A stretch of DNA of 64,000 nt from Paraburkholderia phenoliruptrix (GCF_902859825.1 NZ_CADIKB010000025.1:1-64000), one strand, 5' to 3'. Positions 55,182 to 64,000 are shown, counted from the first letter of the stretch. Made by a program: numbers and translations. Notes: a model not told the origin generated them from the sequence alone.

Positions 55182-56741
55182 ATGAACCGACTGACACTGA
55201 AACAGAAGTTGTGGGTGCCGCTGCTGCTTTGCTGGGCGGCGCTGCTGATCGTCACCGTAGTCAACGCGTTCGAAGCGCGTAGCGCGCAGATGGACGCACG
55301 CCGATCGGCGCTTGCCGATGTCACCGACATGGCGGCGTCGATCGTCGCCGATTACGCGAAGCAGGCCGACGCCGGCAAGCTTTCCGTCGACGACGCCAAG
55401 CAGCAGGCCATCGCCCGCGTCGTCGCACAGCGCTACGGCAAGTCCGGCTACGTGACGATCGTGCGCAGCGACTCGGTGATGGTCGCTCACCCGATGAGCC
55501 CGCAACTCAACGGCAAGGACATGAGCGGCTTTCGCGACGCTAAGGGCAACGCGCTGTACCACGACATCGCCGCGGCAGGCGGTTCCGCCGAAGGCTCCGG
55601 CTACCTGCGCTACTGGTGGCCGAAACCCGGCGAGACGAAGCCGAGCGAAAAAATCGGCTATGTGAAGCGCTTCGCTCCGTGGAACTGGGACTTTATCGCC
55701 GGCGCCTATATGGACGACATCCAGGCGCAGTTCTACAGGACGCTGCTGCGCTCCGGCGCCATGCTGCTGGTGCTGGGTGTGCTGGTGTCGTTCGTCGCGT
55801 CGCGGGTGGTGCGCAACGTGTCGCGCTCGATCGGCGGGGAGCCGTCCGTGGCGGCGCACATCGCCATGCGCATCGCTCGCGGCGACCTGGCAACGCCTAT
55901 CGACTTGCGCCGCGACGACTCGTCGAGTCTGCTCTTCTCGTTGCGCGAAATGCGCGATCAACTCGCGGCCACCGTCGCGCGCATCAAGAGTTCGGCGGAG
56001 ACGATCACGGTGGCGTCGAAGGAAATCGCCGCAGGCAACCTCGACCTGTCGAGCCGCACGGAAGAACAGGCCGCGTCGTTGCAGCAAACCGCCGCCAGCA
56101 TGGACGAACTCACCAAGACCGTCACGCAGAACGCCGACAACGCGGCAACCGCGTCCGAACTGGCGAAGGACGCGTCGAGCGTCGCCGCGCGCGGCGGCGA
56201 AGTCGTCAACGATGTAGTAGAGAAAATGGCCGGCATTACGGACAGTTCGCGCAAGATCGGCGAAATCATCAACGTGATCGAAGGCATTGCGTTCCAGACG
56301 AACATTCTCGCGCTCAATGCCGCCGTGGAAGCCGCGCGCGCCGGTGAGGAAGGACGCGGCTTCGCGGTCGTGGCGGGCGAGGTTCGCAATCTCGCGCAAC
56401 GCAGCGCGACGGCAGCCAAAGAGATCAAGGTGCTGATCGACCAGTCCGTCCAACAGGTCGGCGAAGGTTCAACGCTGGCCGGCAAGGCGGGCAGCACGAT
56501 CGGCGAGGTGGTCGAGGCCGTGCGCCGGGTCACGGCGATCATGAACGAGATCTCGGCGGCTTCGAAGGAACAAAGCTCCGGCATCGGCGAAGTGAACCTC
56601 GCGATTCGCCAGATGGACGACGTTACTCAGCGCAACGCGGCGCTGGTCGAGCAGGCCGCGGCCGCCGCAGGGTCGCTCGACGAGCAGACTGAGCAGTTGC
56701 GCGAAGCCGTCGCCGTGTTCAAGGTCGGACAGCCCGCCTGA
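55182..56741 (+). CDS. Methyl-accepting chemotaxis protein, sCache type
   Basis: The 519-residue receptor has an N-terminal helix (about 8-28), an sCache_2 sensor (about 35-180, with YGKSGYVTIVRSD and NWDFIAGAYMDD), a second helix (about 185-208), HAMP and a signalling domain with IAFQTNILALNAAVEAARAG. sCache_2 domains often bind small organic acids. It ends VFKVGQPA without a docking pentapeptide. The ATG at 55182 is used because the longer frame adds a non-homologous stretch before the membrane helix. Confidence 0.92.
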   Translation: MNRLTLKQKLWVPLLLCWAALLIVTVVNAFEARSAQMDARRSALADVTDMAASIVADYAKQADAGKLSVDDAKQQAIARVVAQRYGKSGYVTIVRSDSVMVAHPMSPQLNGKDMSGFRDAKGNALYHDIAAAGGSAEGSGYLRYWWPKPGETKPSEKIGYVKRFAPWNWDFIAGAYMDDIQAQFYRTLLRSGAMLLVLGVLVSFVASRVVRNVSRSIGGEPSVAAHIAMRIARGDLATPIDLRRDDSSSLLFSLREMRDQLAATVARIKSSAETITVASKEIAAGNLDLSSRTEEQAASLQQTAASMDELTKTVTQNADNAATASELAKDASSVAARGGEVVNDVVEKMAGITDSSRKIGEIINVIEGIAFQTNILALNAAVEAARAGEEGRGFAVVAGEVRNLAQRSATAAKEIKVLIDQSVQQVGEGSTLAGKAGSTIGEVVEAVRRVTAIMNEISAASKEQSSGIGEVNLAIRQMDDVTQRNAALVEQAAAAAGSLDEQTEQLREAVAVFKVGQPA

Positions 56742-56807
56742 TCGCGCGAGCCGACTGACGAGAAGCCGCGGGTTGCGATTGCGTCGCGGCGGGTTTCTCG
56801 CAGGCAT

Positions 56808-56838
56808 AAAAAAAGGTGCCGCGAACGGCACCTTTTTT
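56808..56838. terminator. Bidirectional intrinsic terminator
   Basis: Seven A, GGTGCC, GCGAAC, GGCACC, six T: it works on both strands, ending the chemoreceptor and the converging porin transcripts. A second stem (GAGAAGCCGCG with CGCGGC...TTTCTC, about 56759-56800) lies just before it. Confidence 0.9.
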
Positions 56839-56862
56839 ACAACAAGCAGCTTCTGCTGAAGC

Positions 56863-58005
56863 TTAGAAGCGGTGACGCAGACCGACCGTAGCAGCCGTCT
56901 GGTTCTTCGACGACGACGGAGCTTGCGTGATGTCGCCGCTGTAGATCGAAGCGACACCGCCGTCGCCCATTGCGTGCTGGTACACGGCTTGAGCGTAGAC
57001 GTCCGTACGACGCGACAGCGCGTAGTCAGCCTGCAGGCCGATCTGGTGGTAACGCACCGAGCTCGAGCCGCCGTTTGCAGCAACGCCGTAGCCCTTACCG
57101 TCCGTGAACGTGTAGGCAACGCCCAGGCCCAGCGCCGGGGTCAGGTTGTACTTGCCGTTGACTTCGTAGTTGTTGGCACGCAGCGATTGCTGAACGCCTG
57201 CCACGTTGTCGATGCGCGATTGCGTCCACGCCAGACCGACCGTAGCCGGGCCGAACGAGTACGAACCCGCTGCGCCGAATTCACGCTGACGGAAGTTGCC
57301 GGCGAGACCCAGGAACGCGCCGTCCGAAGCGCCGCCGTTCGTTGCCGTGCCTGCAGCGTTCGTCGCGCCCGGGTTGTTCTGCTGTGCGTAAGCAGCGCCC
57401 AAACGCAGACCTTGCCACTGGTAGGCAGCGCCCAGGCTGTATTCGCGGTTGTTCGCGAATGCGCCAGCCTGGTTCGAGAAGCCGTACGTGCCGCCGAACG
57501 TGAAGCCAGCGTAGTTCGCGCTCGTGTACTTGACCGAGTTGTTAACCGCGAAGCCGCCGTTCGTGTTCAGGTTGTCGTTGTTGAACGGATGCGCGAAGTA
57601 CGTGCCGCCCCAGCTGCCGGTTGCGGTCAGCGGTGCGAGGAAGTCTTGCGCTGCGTCGTATTGACGGCCCAGCGTGACGGTACCGAATTGTGCGCTCGAC
57701 AGACCGACGAAGGCCTGACGGTTGAACATGCCGTTGTTGTTCGCGAAGCGGCCGTTGTTGACGTTAAAACCGCTTTCCAACGTGAAGATTGCCTTCAGGC
57801 CGTTGCCCAGGTCTTCCGAGCCGCGCAGACCGAAGCGGCTTTGGTCGATGCCGCCGCTGCCGGCTGCCCACTTCGAATTGTGAGCAACGTTGCTCGTGTA
57901 GGTCACGCCGGCGTCCAGCAAGCCGTACAGGGTGACGCTGCTCTGTGCGTGAGCGACGGAAGCGAACGATGCGGCAACCGCAACGACGATAAGACTCTTT
58001 TTCAT
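56863..58005 (-). CDS. Outer-membrane porin, Gram-negative trimeric type
   Basis: The 380-residue porin has a signal peptide (cut at AHA-Q, residue 20) and starts with QSSVTLYGLLDAGVTY, the hallmark of beta-proteobacterial porins. It has the loop-3 region, a Gly/Asn/Ala-rich external loop near 200-225 (NNPGATNAAGTATNGG) and ends in RHRF, the terminal Phe needed for outer-membrane assembly. It forms diffusion pores. ATG at 58005, GGAG 8 bases before. Confidence 0.96.
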   Translation of the reverse strand: MKKSLIVVAVAASFASVAHAQSSVTLYGLLDAGVTYTSNVAHNSKWAAGSGGIDQSRFGLRGSEDLGNGLKAIFTLESGFNVNNGRFANNNGMFNRQAFVGLSSAQFGTVTLGRQYDAAQDFLAPLTATGSWGGTYFAHPFNNDNLNTNGGFAVNNSVKYTSANYAGFTFGGTYGFSNQAGAFANNREYSLGAAYQWQGLRLGAAYAQQNNPGATNAAGTATNGGASDGAFLGLAGNFRQREFGAAGSYSFGPATVGLAWTQSRIDNVAGVQQSLRANNYEVNGKYNLTPALGLGVAYTFTDGKGYGVAANGGSSSVRYHQIGLQADYALSRRTDVYAQAVYQHAMGDGGVASIYSGDITQAPSSSKNQTAATVGLRHRF

Positions 58006-58758
58006 GCGTGGGACTCCTGTTCGATAAATTTCGCAAGGGGAGCGAGACCGGCCTCGACAGCGCACCGAGGCGCCGCCGCCCTTAGCCGAACCCTCGTGGA
58101 ACGGCCGGGCACCCTTTAAACGAAGCGTGAGTGTAGGGGGACACCCTAATACCGGCGCGGACAATTCACGCAACACGGTCTTGCCGGATCGGCAATAATC
58201 GAACGGGAGTGTTCGCTAAGTCCTTGTTTTTGTACGATAAAGCAGAAAAAATGGCGTGCACGCTGCCAGCGCTAGCCATAAATCATTGGCAACTTTTCAA
58301 TAAACAAAGTTGCGCAGATGCAACAGGTTGTAATACCCACGAAGTAATCAGCGAGGTGAAAGCCCCATTAAAAACTGCCAGCGCTGCTTATGAATTGAGC
58401 AACTGGAACGCGCAGAAAGGCCCCATCATTTTTATTTTAAGAGTTTGGGAACTTAGTTCAATCGATATTGTCGGCTTAAACACCGCTTACTCGTACCTGC
58501 ACTTAATGCCACCTTTCCTCGCGGCAAATGAAAAGCCGCCTCTGAGGCGGCTCTTGCGCGATCACGGCGAAGACCCCGTATTGACTTTATTTCTCTCTAT
58601 TTAATCAGTGAAGCCTTCAGCACGGGCGTGTCCGGAGGTGAACTGCGGCGCCGACCGCCGCGTGACTTACCCGGTGCTGAAAGCGGACGGCAATGCATCG
58701 AACAGCCTTCCATCTACATTAACGGCACGGCCGTTCGTCTTTTGACGCCGTAGTTTCC
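58006..58758. other. Porin upstream region and gene-poor stretch
   Basis: About 750 bases. The right flank of the porin should hold its promoter. From 58200 to 58600 the base composition is markedly A+T-rich; a 131-codon frame there (58209-58604) crosses a hairpin that reads as a minus-strand terminator, and its sequence matches no family I know, so I leave it uncalled. Confidence 0.45.
58534..58552 (-). terminator. Minus-strand intrinsic terminator
   Basis: AGCCGCCT, three-base loop, AGGCGGCT. On the minus strand the stem is followed by TTT and an A/T-rich tail, so it fits the end of the transcript of the small acidic protein gene at 58759-58971. Confidence 0.65.
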
Positions 58759-58971
58759 CTAATTCCAACACCGGTCTGCGTAACGTTGTGCTCCTGCCTC
58801 TGACTCGTCCTCGGCCTCGCCGAGCGCATCTTCGTCCCCGGGAGAGCTGCCGGGCGCGAGCGGATCGGTTTGCGGCGGCATGCCGGGCAGCGGACGCGGC
58901 TGCTCGTCAGGCGCATCGAGCGGCTCATTCGACGGGTCGGCGACGGGGTCTATCGTGGGGTCGGTTTGCAT
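58759..58971 (-). CDS. Small acidic protein, Pro/Asp-rich
   Basis: A 70-residue protein that is strongly acidic and Pro-rich (DPTIDPVADPSNEP, then GDEDALGEAEDESE), hence probably disordered, ending RYADRCWN. CAGGAG lies 7 bases before the ATG at 58971, and a minus-strand terminator follows, so expression is plausible. No family recognised. Confidence 0.65.
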   Translation of the reverse strand: MQTDPTIDPVADPSNEPLDAPDEQPRPLPGMPPQTDPLAPGSSPGDEDALGEAEDESEAGAQRYADRCWN

Positions 58972-59512
58972 GATGGGCTCCTGTGGAAGGGAAGGTCTCC
59001 CATCCCAAGGGGCGCAACGGCTATACCCGCTGCAGGCTGCCTCCTTCCGCGGCCCAACAGCCTGGCTCGCCGATGTAGAAACTGCCCACAGTCGATGCTG
59101 AAATTTCAAGCGTCGTCGGTGTGCCGGGCTACAGTTCAGCGAGGATCGTCGACGCGAGCGGGCCGATTGTCCGCCGTGGCAATCAGAAAAGGCTCGAGGC
59201 CGAAGAGCCATGCAAAGCAGAAGGTGATGCGCGCAAGCAGGCTGGGCGGGCGCCGTCGCGCGCGTTCGACGACGCCCGAAAGCGGCGCGGCCAGCATGGA
59301 TTCCGGCTGCGAAAAGTCAGGAGCGGTCTGGTTGTGTCGCATGGCGGCAGTGTTATTGATCTTGTCGGGACGCGGAGCTTTAGCAACGCGCGTGCCAGCC
59401 GTGGCGCGGCGAACGTTGTCATGCTCGGTGCGAGTCGGCAGCCTATTCGTCGGTCGGTGTTTACCCGCTACCCCTTGGTTCGTACTTGCACACGGGCAAA
59501 ACGCGACCGAGA

Positions 59513-59530
59513 ATGTAAGCGCTATCATTT
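59513..59530. promoter_or_regulatory. LacI-family operator, distal
   Basis: AATGTAAGCGCTATCATT is an imperfect palindrome around AGCGCT (seven of nine positions match), the typical centre of LacI-family operators. Confidence 0.6.
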
Positions 59531-59589
59531 GACACGCGACAGCCTGGAACCGGCCACCTTCGGAACCACCACCCTCGGCATCGCGTGTA

Positions 59590-59607
59590 AATGTAAGCGC
59601 TACCATA
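59590..59607. promoter_or_regulatory. LacI-family operator, proximal
   Basis: AATGTAAGCGCTACCATA repeats the first twelve bases of the distal site exactly, 77 bases downstream. The pair could support repression by looping. Confidence 0.6.
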
Positions 59608-59764
59608 CCCGCGGGCCTACTCGAGTGCGGTAGGCATCGCAGCAAAAAGGGCGAAGACCCTGCCCCACCGCGCGTTCCCCGCAACGCGCGATTTCTGGCC
59701 GCCCGGCATCGCATCGGCGCGGCCGCCCTAGCCGAACCGCAAACATGAAACGGAGACAACGATC

Positions 59765-61084
59765 ATGAGCGCAATCCCCAGTCACGAGCAGGCCCCGCCC
59801 AAAATCCGCCGCGCGCAGGTCGTGGCGCTCACGCTCCTGATGGTGAGCGGCATCGTCAATTACCTGGACCGCGGCACGCTCGCCGTCGCCAATCCGTTGA
59901 TCCGTCACGACATGGGCCTGACGCTCGGGCAAATGGGCGTGCTGCTCTCGGCGTTCTCGTGGAGCTATGCGCTCTTTCAGTTGCCGGTCGGCGGGCTCGT
60001 CGACAGGATCGGGCCGCGCAAGCTGCTCGGCATGGGCCTGATCCTGTGGTCGCTTGCGCAGGCGGCCGGCGGCTTCGTGTCCACCTTCGGCTGGTTCGTG
60101 CTCGCGCGAATTCTGCTCGGGATCGGCGAAGCGCCGCAGTTTCCCTCGGCCGCTCGCGTGGTGAGCAACTGGTTTCCGCTGCGCGAACGCGGCAAACCGA
60201 CCGGCATCTTCAACTCCGCGTCGCCGCTCGGGACCGCGCTCGCGCCGCTGTGCCTCTCGGTGCTCGTCGTGAATTTCCACTGGCGCTGGGCCTTCATCGT
60301 GACGGGCATCACGGGCCTCGTCGTGGCGGCCGTGTGGTTCGCGCTCTACCGCGACCCGGCCAAGGCGACCATGAGTGAAGCCGAACGCCGCTATCTGGCA
60401 GGCGATGAGGCCGACCGCAAGCCGGCGCCCGCCGTCACTTTCGCCGACTGGCGCTCGCTCTTTTCGCACGCCACCACATGGGGCATGCTGATCGGCTTTT
60501 TCGGCTCCGTCTATCTGAACTGGGTCTACCTCACGTGGCTGCCCGGCTATCTGACGATGGAGCGTCACATGAGCCTCATGCACACCGGCGTCGCGGCATC
60601 GGTGCCGTTCTTTTGCGGCTTTCTCGGCGCGCTCACGGCCGGCTGGTTCTCCGACCTGATCACGAGCCGCAGCGCGAGCCCGGTCGCGAGCCGCCGCAAT
60701 GCCGTGGTGATTGCGATGCTCGGCATGGTCGCGTTCACGATCCCGGCCGCGCTCGTCGAAAGCAATACGCTTGCGATCGTGTGCATCTCCGTTGTGATCT
60801 TTCTGGCCAACGCGGCGTCCGCGAGTTCGTGGGCGCTCGCCACAGCCGCCGCACCGCCGAACCGCGTCGGCTCGCTCGGCGCGATCCAGAATTTCGGCGG
60901 GTTTCTCGGCGGCGCGCTCGCGCCCATCTTCACCGGCTATATCGCGCAGACGTGGTCATTTGTGCCGGCGCTGCTGACCGCCGCGGGCATCGCCTTCGTC
61001 GGCGCAATGAGCTACCTGCTGCTGGTGCGCAAGCCGATCGCCGACGAACCCGCCGCTAACGAACCGATGCAGGCGCCGGCATGA
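59765..61084 (+). CDS. MFS transporter, anion:cation symporter type (sugar acid)
   Basis: The 439-residue permease has about twelve helices and the opening VSGIVNYLDRGTLAVANPLI, whose NYLDR motif marks the group that imports glucarate, galactarate, galactonate and similar sugar acids. A GGAGA site precedes the ATG. It is followed after 46 bases by the aldolase gene, which suggests that a sugar acid or related 2-keto acid is imported and then cleaved. Confidence 0.92.
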   Translation: MSAIPSHEQAPPKIRRAQVVALTLLMVSGIVNYLDRGTLAVANPLIRHDMGLTLGQMGVLLSAFSWSYALFQLPVGGLVDRIGPRKLLGMGLILWSLAQAAGGFVSTFGWFVLARILLGIGEAPQFPSAARVVSNWFPLRERGKPTGIFNSASPLGTALAPLCLSVLVVNFHWRWAFIVTGITGLVVAAVWFALYRDPAKATMSEAERRYLAGDEADRKPAPAVTFADWRSLFSHATTWGMLIGFFGSVYLNWVYLTWLPGYLTMERHMSLMHTGVAASVPFFCGFLGALTAGWFSDLITSRSASPVASRRNAVVIAMLGMVAFTIPAALVESNTLAIVCISVVIFLANAASASSWALATAAAPPNRVGSLGAIQNFGGFLGGALAPIFTGYIAQTWSFVPALLTAAGIAFVGAMSYLLLVRKPIADEPAANEPMQAPA

Positions 61085-61130
61085 ACGCATGGCCCGCCCG
61101 CCTCACGCATTCTCTTCAGGAGCACTGAAC

Positions 61131-62084
61131 ATGACAATCGCGCAGCAAGCCCGTCCGTCCATTGAAGGCATCGTCCCCGTGATGCTGACGCCGTTCGACG
61201 ACTCGGGCGCGATCGACTACGCCGGCCTCGAACGTCTGATTGAGTGGTACATCGCGCACGGATCGGACGCACTCTTCGCGGTCGCGCAGTCGAGCGAAAT
61301 GCAGTTCCTCACGCTCGCCGAGCGCGGCGCGCTGGGACGCTTCGTCGTCGAAAAAGTGGCGGGCAGAATTCCCGTCGTGGTGTCCGGCCACATCAGCGAC
61401 GACCCCGCCGCGCAAGCCGAAGAGCTGAACGTCGCGGCGGCCACGGGCGCGCAAGGCGTGGTGCTCGTGACTAACCGGCTGGATCCCGCCCGCGAGGGAA
61501 CACGCGCGTTCGCCGCGAATCTCGAGCGGCTGCTCGCGCGTCTTCCCGCGGATGTACCGCTTGGCCTCTATGAATGCCCGGCGCCGTACCGCCGGCTTCT
61601 TTCGGATGACGAACTAAAGCTGTGCATCGACACGGGCCGTTTCATCATGCTAAAGGACGTGAGTTGCGATCTGCCGACCGTCAAACGCCGCGTCGCGCTC
61701 GCGCAGGGCTCGTCGCTCAAGATTCTGAACGCCAACGCGGCCATTGCGTGGGACGCGATGAAAGCCGGTTCGGCAGGCTTTAACGGCGTGTTCACGAACT
61801 TTCATCCGGACCTGTACAACTGGCTGCGCAACCACGCTGCACAGGACCCGGCGCTCGCCGAAGAACTCGCCACCTTCCTCGTGCTTGCCGCGGTCTCCGA
61901 ATCGCTCGGCTACCCGGCGCTCGCCAAGATGTACCACCAGCGCATCGGCACCTTCCACTCGATTCGCTGCCGCGTGATCGACTACGACGTGCGCGAACGA
62001 TTCTGGGCGCTCGATGCGATTCTCGACAAGATCGTCGCGGGCACCGAGCATTTTCGCGCGCGCATCGCGGCGCTGGGTGCGTAG
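61131..62084 (+). CDS. Dihydrodipicolinate-synthase family aldolase
   Basis: The 317-residue TIM-barrel protein has the Schiff-base lysine K175 (FIMLKDVS) and the active-site Tyr147 (GLYECPAPYRR), with the opening GIVPVMLTPFDDSG. The family includes lyases and dehydratases of 2-keto-3-deoxy sugar acids as well as DapA. It does not look like KdgD or true DapA in detail. Neighbouring transporter and LacI regulator point to sugar-acid catabolism. The ATG at 61131 has AGGAG 11 bases upstream. Confidence 0.88.
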   Translation: MTIAQQARPSIEGIVPVMLTPFDDSGAIDYAGLERLIEWYIAHGSDALFAVAQSSEMQFLTLAERGALGRFVVEKVAGRIPVVVSGHISDDPAAQAEELNVAAATGAQGVVLVTNRLDPAREGTRAFAANLERLLARLPADVPLGLYECPAPYRRLLSDDELKLCIDTGRFIMLKDVSCDLPTVKRRVALAQGSSLKILNANAAIAWDAMKAGSAGFNGVFTNFHPDLYNWLRNHAAQDPALAEELATFLVLAAVSESLGYPALAKMYHQRIGTFHSIRCRVIDYDVRERFWALDAILDKIVAGTEHFRARIAALGA

Positions 62085-62178
62085 CAACAGCCTCGGCGTT
62101 TCGTCGTCGCGATGACGCGGTGAAGCCCGCGGCGGTAAGATGTCAGGCTTCCCGTTTCGCCGTTTGCTTTTCCAACTC

Positions 62179-63273
62179 ATGTCAGACACGCCCGACTCGC
62201 CTGCCGCCGCTCGAACCCAGACCAGCCGTGTGCGTCGCGGCACGGGCCGCACGGTGCTCTCCGACGTCGCCAAGCTGGCGGGCGTGTCCACGGCGACGGT
62301 ATCGCGCGTCTATAACGAGCCGGACAAAGTGTCCGCGGCCGTACGCGAACGCGTCGAGCACGCGGCAGTCGCGCTCAACTGGTTTCCCAACGCCGCCGGC
62401 CGCGCGCTCGCGTCCACGCGCAGCCACATCGCCGGCATCATCATTCCCACGCTCGACGACCAGGTGTTCGCTTCACAGGTAAGCGGCATGCAGGCCGCGT
62501 TCGCCGCACGCGGCATCACGCTCGTGCTGGGCTGTTCGAACTACGATCCCGCGCAGGCGCTCGTGCAGGTGCGCGCGATGCTCGCGCGCGGCGTCGAGGC
62601 CATGGCCGTGGTAGGCGAGGCGCATCCGCCCGAGCTCTTCGACGCATTGCGGCTTTATCGCGTGCCGTATGCGGTGACGTACGCGTATCGCAAAGACAGT
62701 CCGCATGATTGCATCGGTTTCGATAATTTCGCCGCTTATGTGCAGATGACCGAGCATCTGATCGGACTCGGCCACCGCTCGTTCGCCGTGTGCATCCAAC
62801 CCACGCGTGACAACGACCGCGTGCAGGCGCGCCTTGCAGGCATTCGGGCAACGCTTGAACGGCACGGGCTCGCGGTCCGGCCGGAGCACCTGTGCGAAGG
62901 CGAATCCACCATCGCGTTCGGGCGCCGCAGTCTGCGCTCCATCTGGCAAGCGTCATGCGAACGCCCGAGTGCGATCATGTGCGGCAACGATCACATCGCG
63001 CTCGGCGTACTGCGCGAAGCGCAAGAACTCGGCATTGCGATTCCGGGCGAACTCTCCGTGACGGGCTTCGACGATCTCGAGATTGGCAAGGCCATGCGCC
63101 CCACGCTCACGACGATGCGGGTGGACACCTACGAAATCGGCAAGCTCGCCGCGCAACATCTGCTTGATGTGCTCGATGGCAAGCGGCCGCAACACGGCCA
63201 CGAGGTGCGGGCCGTGTTGCACATCAGGGAGTCGTCAGGACCGGCGCGCAGAGCAGCCACCGCGGGCGGCTAA
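62179..63273 (+). CDS. LacI family transcriptional regulator, GntR-like
   Basis: The 364-residue repressor has an N-terminal LacI helix-turn-helix (SDVAKLAGVSTATVSRVYNEP) and a sugar-binding domain (about 85-340, with GYDDL-type motif TGFDDLEIGKAM). It probably binds the two palindromes upstream of the transporter gene. ATG at 62179 is preferred; one at 62140 is also in frame. It converges with the aminotransferase, overlapping by 4 bases. Confidence 0.92.
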   Translation: MSDTPDSPAAARTQTSRVRRGTGRTVLSDVAKLAGVSTATVSRVYNEPDKVSAAVRERVEHAAVALNWFPNAAGRALASTRSHIAGIIIPTLDDQVFASQVSGMQAAFAARGITLVLGCSNYDPAQALVQVRAMLARGVEAMAVVGEAHPPELFDALRLYRVPYAVTYAYRKDSPHDCIGFDNFAAYVQMTEHLIGLGHRSFAVCIQPTRDNDRVQARLAGIRATLERHGLAVRPEHLCEGESTIAFGRRSLRSIWQASCERPSAIMCGNDHIALGVLREAQELGIAIPGELSVTGFDDLEIGKAMRPTLTTMRVDTYEIGKLAAQHLLDVLDGKRPQHGHEVRAVLHIRESSGPARRAATAGG

Positions 63274-64000
63274 GCACCGGCAGCCGGCAGCGACCCTGCG
63301 CGCTTTAACCGCTTCACGCCCTCTTCGATGTCGGCCACGCCCGGCGCTGCAAACGACAGCCGCAGCGACGCGGCATCGACGTTGTCCGCGAAAAACGCCT
63401 TGCCCGGCACAAACAGGATTTTGTTGCCGATTGCCCGTTGCAAAAGCTCGGATGAGTCGGCGCCGCTTCCGGTGAGACGCGCCCAGACGAACATTCCGCC
63501 TTCGGGCCGATGAAACTGCAGCATGTCGCCGAGTTGCGCGTGCAGTGCATTGCATAGCGCCTCGCATTTGCGGCCGTACATCGCAGTAATACGCGGCAGG
63601 TGTCGTTCAAGCGCGCCGTCGGCCAGATACTCGGCGGCAATAGCCTGCGTCCACGGCGCGCTGCACAGGTCCACTGTCTGCTTTGCGATCACACAACGCC
63701 GTGCAATCTCCTCAGGTGCGATGGTCCAGCCCACGCGCAAGCCTGGCGCGACGATCTTCGACAGGCTCGCAAAATGAACCACCCAGTCGCGTGAACCCTG
63801 CACTTGTTCGGTGAGAGCAAGTATCGAGGGGACGGCTTCACCGGAGAAACGCAGATCGCCGTAAGGGTCGTCTTCGACGATAACGAACCTGTATTGCACC
63901 GCCAGCTTGAGTAAGGCAATGCGGCGTTCGCGCGTCAGCGTGGCGCCAGTCGGATTCGCAAAGGTGGGCACCGTGTAGAGCAGCTTCGGCCTCACGAGCG
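63270..64000 (-). CDS. PLP-dependent aminotransferase, class I/II (partial)
   Basis: The visible 243 C-terminal residues belong to a fold-type I aminotransferase of the LysN/2-aminoadipate group (also the catalytic half of MocR-type regulators). TVPTFANPTG holds the cofactor-contacting NPTG, EDDPYGDLRF the Asp and Tyr that hold the pyridine ring, and SLSKIVAPGLRVGW the PLP lysine. The N-terminus lies beyond the right edge, so an N-terminal GntR domain cannot be excluded. Confidence 0.9.
   Translation of the reverse strand, partial: LVRPKLLYTVPTFANPTGATLTRERRIALLKLAVQYRFVIVEDDPYGDLRFSGEAVPSILALTEQVQGSRDWVVHFASLSKIVAPGLRVGWTIAPEEIARRCVIAKQTVDLCSAPWTQAIAAEYLADGALERHLPRITAMYGRKCEALCNALHAQLGDMLQFHRPEGGMFVWARLTGSGADSSELLQRAIGNKILFVPGKAFFADNVDAASLRLSFAAPGVADIEEGVKRLKRAGSLPAAGA

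Larger units (their letters stand above)
58972..59764. other. Long intergenic region with regulatory sites
   Basis: Nearly 800 bases with overlapping frames on both strands (for example 59136-59759 on the minus strand) that look like random GC-rich frames and lack ribosome binding sites. The right half carries two LacI-type palindromes and should hold the promoter of the MFS-aldolase operon. Confidence 0.5.

Noticed and set aside
58209..58604. 131-codon frame in the AT-rich stretch after the porin
   Set aside because: It contains a minus-strand terminator hairpin and matches nothing known; left as intergenic, but a horizontally acquired orphan cannot be excluded.
58870..59759. Overlapping 220- and 207-codon frames on opposite strands
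   Set aside because: Both overlap the small acidic gene or the LacI operators and lack start signals.
1..64000. Search for tRNA, rRNA, CRISPR, IS ends and prophage genes
   Set aside because: No T-loop motif with a matching acceptor stem, no spaced repeats, no transposase or integrase was found by eye; short RNA genes could still be missed without a covariance search.

Overview
The window is a high-GC, gene-dense chromosomal segment of a member of the Burkholderiaceae, most like Paraburkholderia or Caballeronia. The clues are a long sigma-70 gene with an acidic insert, a Burkholderia-type trimeric porin, a DUF4148 protein, pcaQ-pcaHG, a xylFGH-xylA-xylR cluster and cbtBA behind a cobalamin riboswitch. 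No IS element, prophage, CRISPR array, rRNA or tRNA was seen. The right edge cuts an aminotransferase gene.

Layout. 1-2.7 kb: rpoD with a long leader that holds a promoter-like box followed at once by a terminator-like hairpin. 3.4-14.3 kb: six minus-strand genes in the order yfaA-yfaT-yfaS-yfaQ-yfaP-yfaP, nearly all overlapping or touching. They encode a membrane-anchored DUF2138 protein, an NlpC/P60-like protein (DUF1175), a giant alpha-2-macroglobulin with an intact CAEQ thioester, a DUF2300 protein in which transpeptidase-like, SpoIID-like and HExxH motifs can be read, and two DUF2135 paralogues. This is the most interesting system here: a poorly characterised envelope machine that seems to join a protein-trapping macroglobulin to peptidoglycan-active folds. 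14.9-18 kb: a 2OG-Fe(II) oxygenase, cbtAB with riboswitch, a CobC-like phosphatase and a secreted protein of unknown role. 18.1-21.3 kb: a double-domain KaiC-like ATPase coupled to a hybrid histidine kinase. 21.4-26.8 kb: MarR regulator, FUSC pump, DUF1656, HlyD adaptor and outer-membrane factor, an aromatic-acid-type efflux unit. 27-29.8 kb: two-subunit molybdenum hydroxylase.

30-37.9 kb: xylose uptake (xylFGH), xylose isomerase, divergent xylR and a mutarotase; no xylulokinase lies in the window. 38-46 kb: small proteins of unknown role, two chemoreceptors, an SRPBCC protein and a two-gene unit of unknown function. 46.6-51.1 kb: aromatic catabolism, with an XRE-cupin regulator, 4-hydroxyphenylpyruvate dioxygenase, PcaQ and protocatechuate 3,4-dioxygenase pcaHG. 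51.2-58 kb: PBP7-like endopeptidase, a minimal H-NS-like protein, a LysE exporter, a cold-shock protein, a third chemoreceptor and a porin. 58.7-64 kb: a small acidic protein, then an MFS transporter, a dihydrodipicolinate-synthase-family aldolase and a LacI regulator with two candidate operators upstream, and the partial aminotransferase.

Together the genes suggest a soil or plant-associated bacterium living on plant-derived sugars and aromatics, with chemotaxis, efflux and envelope-defence functions close by.
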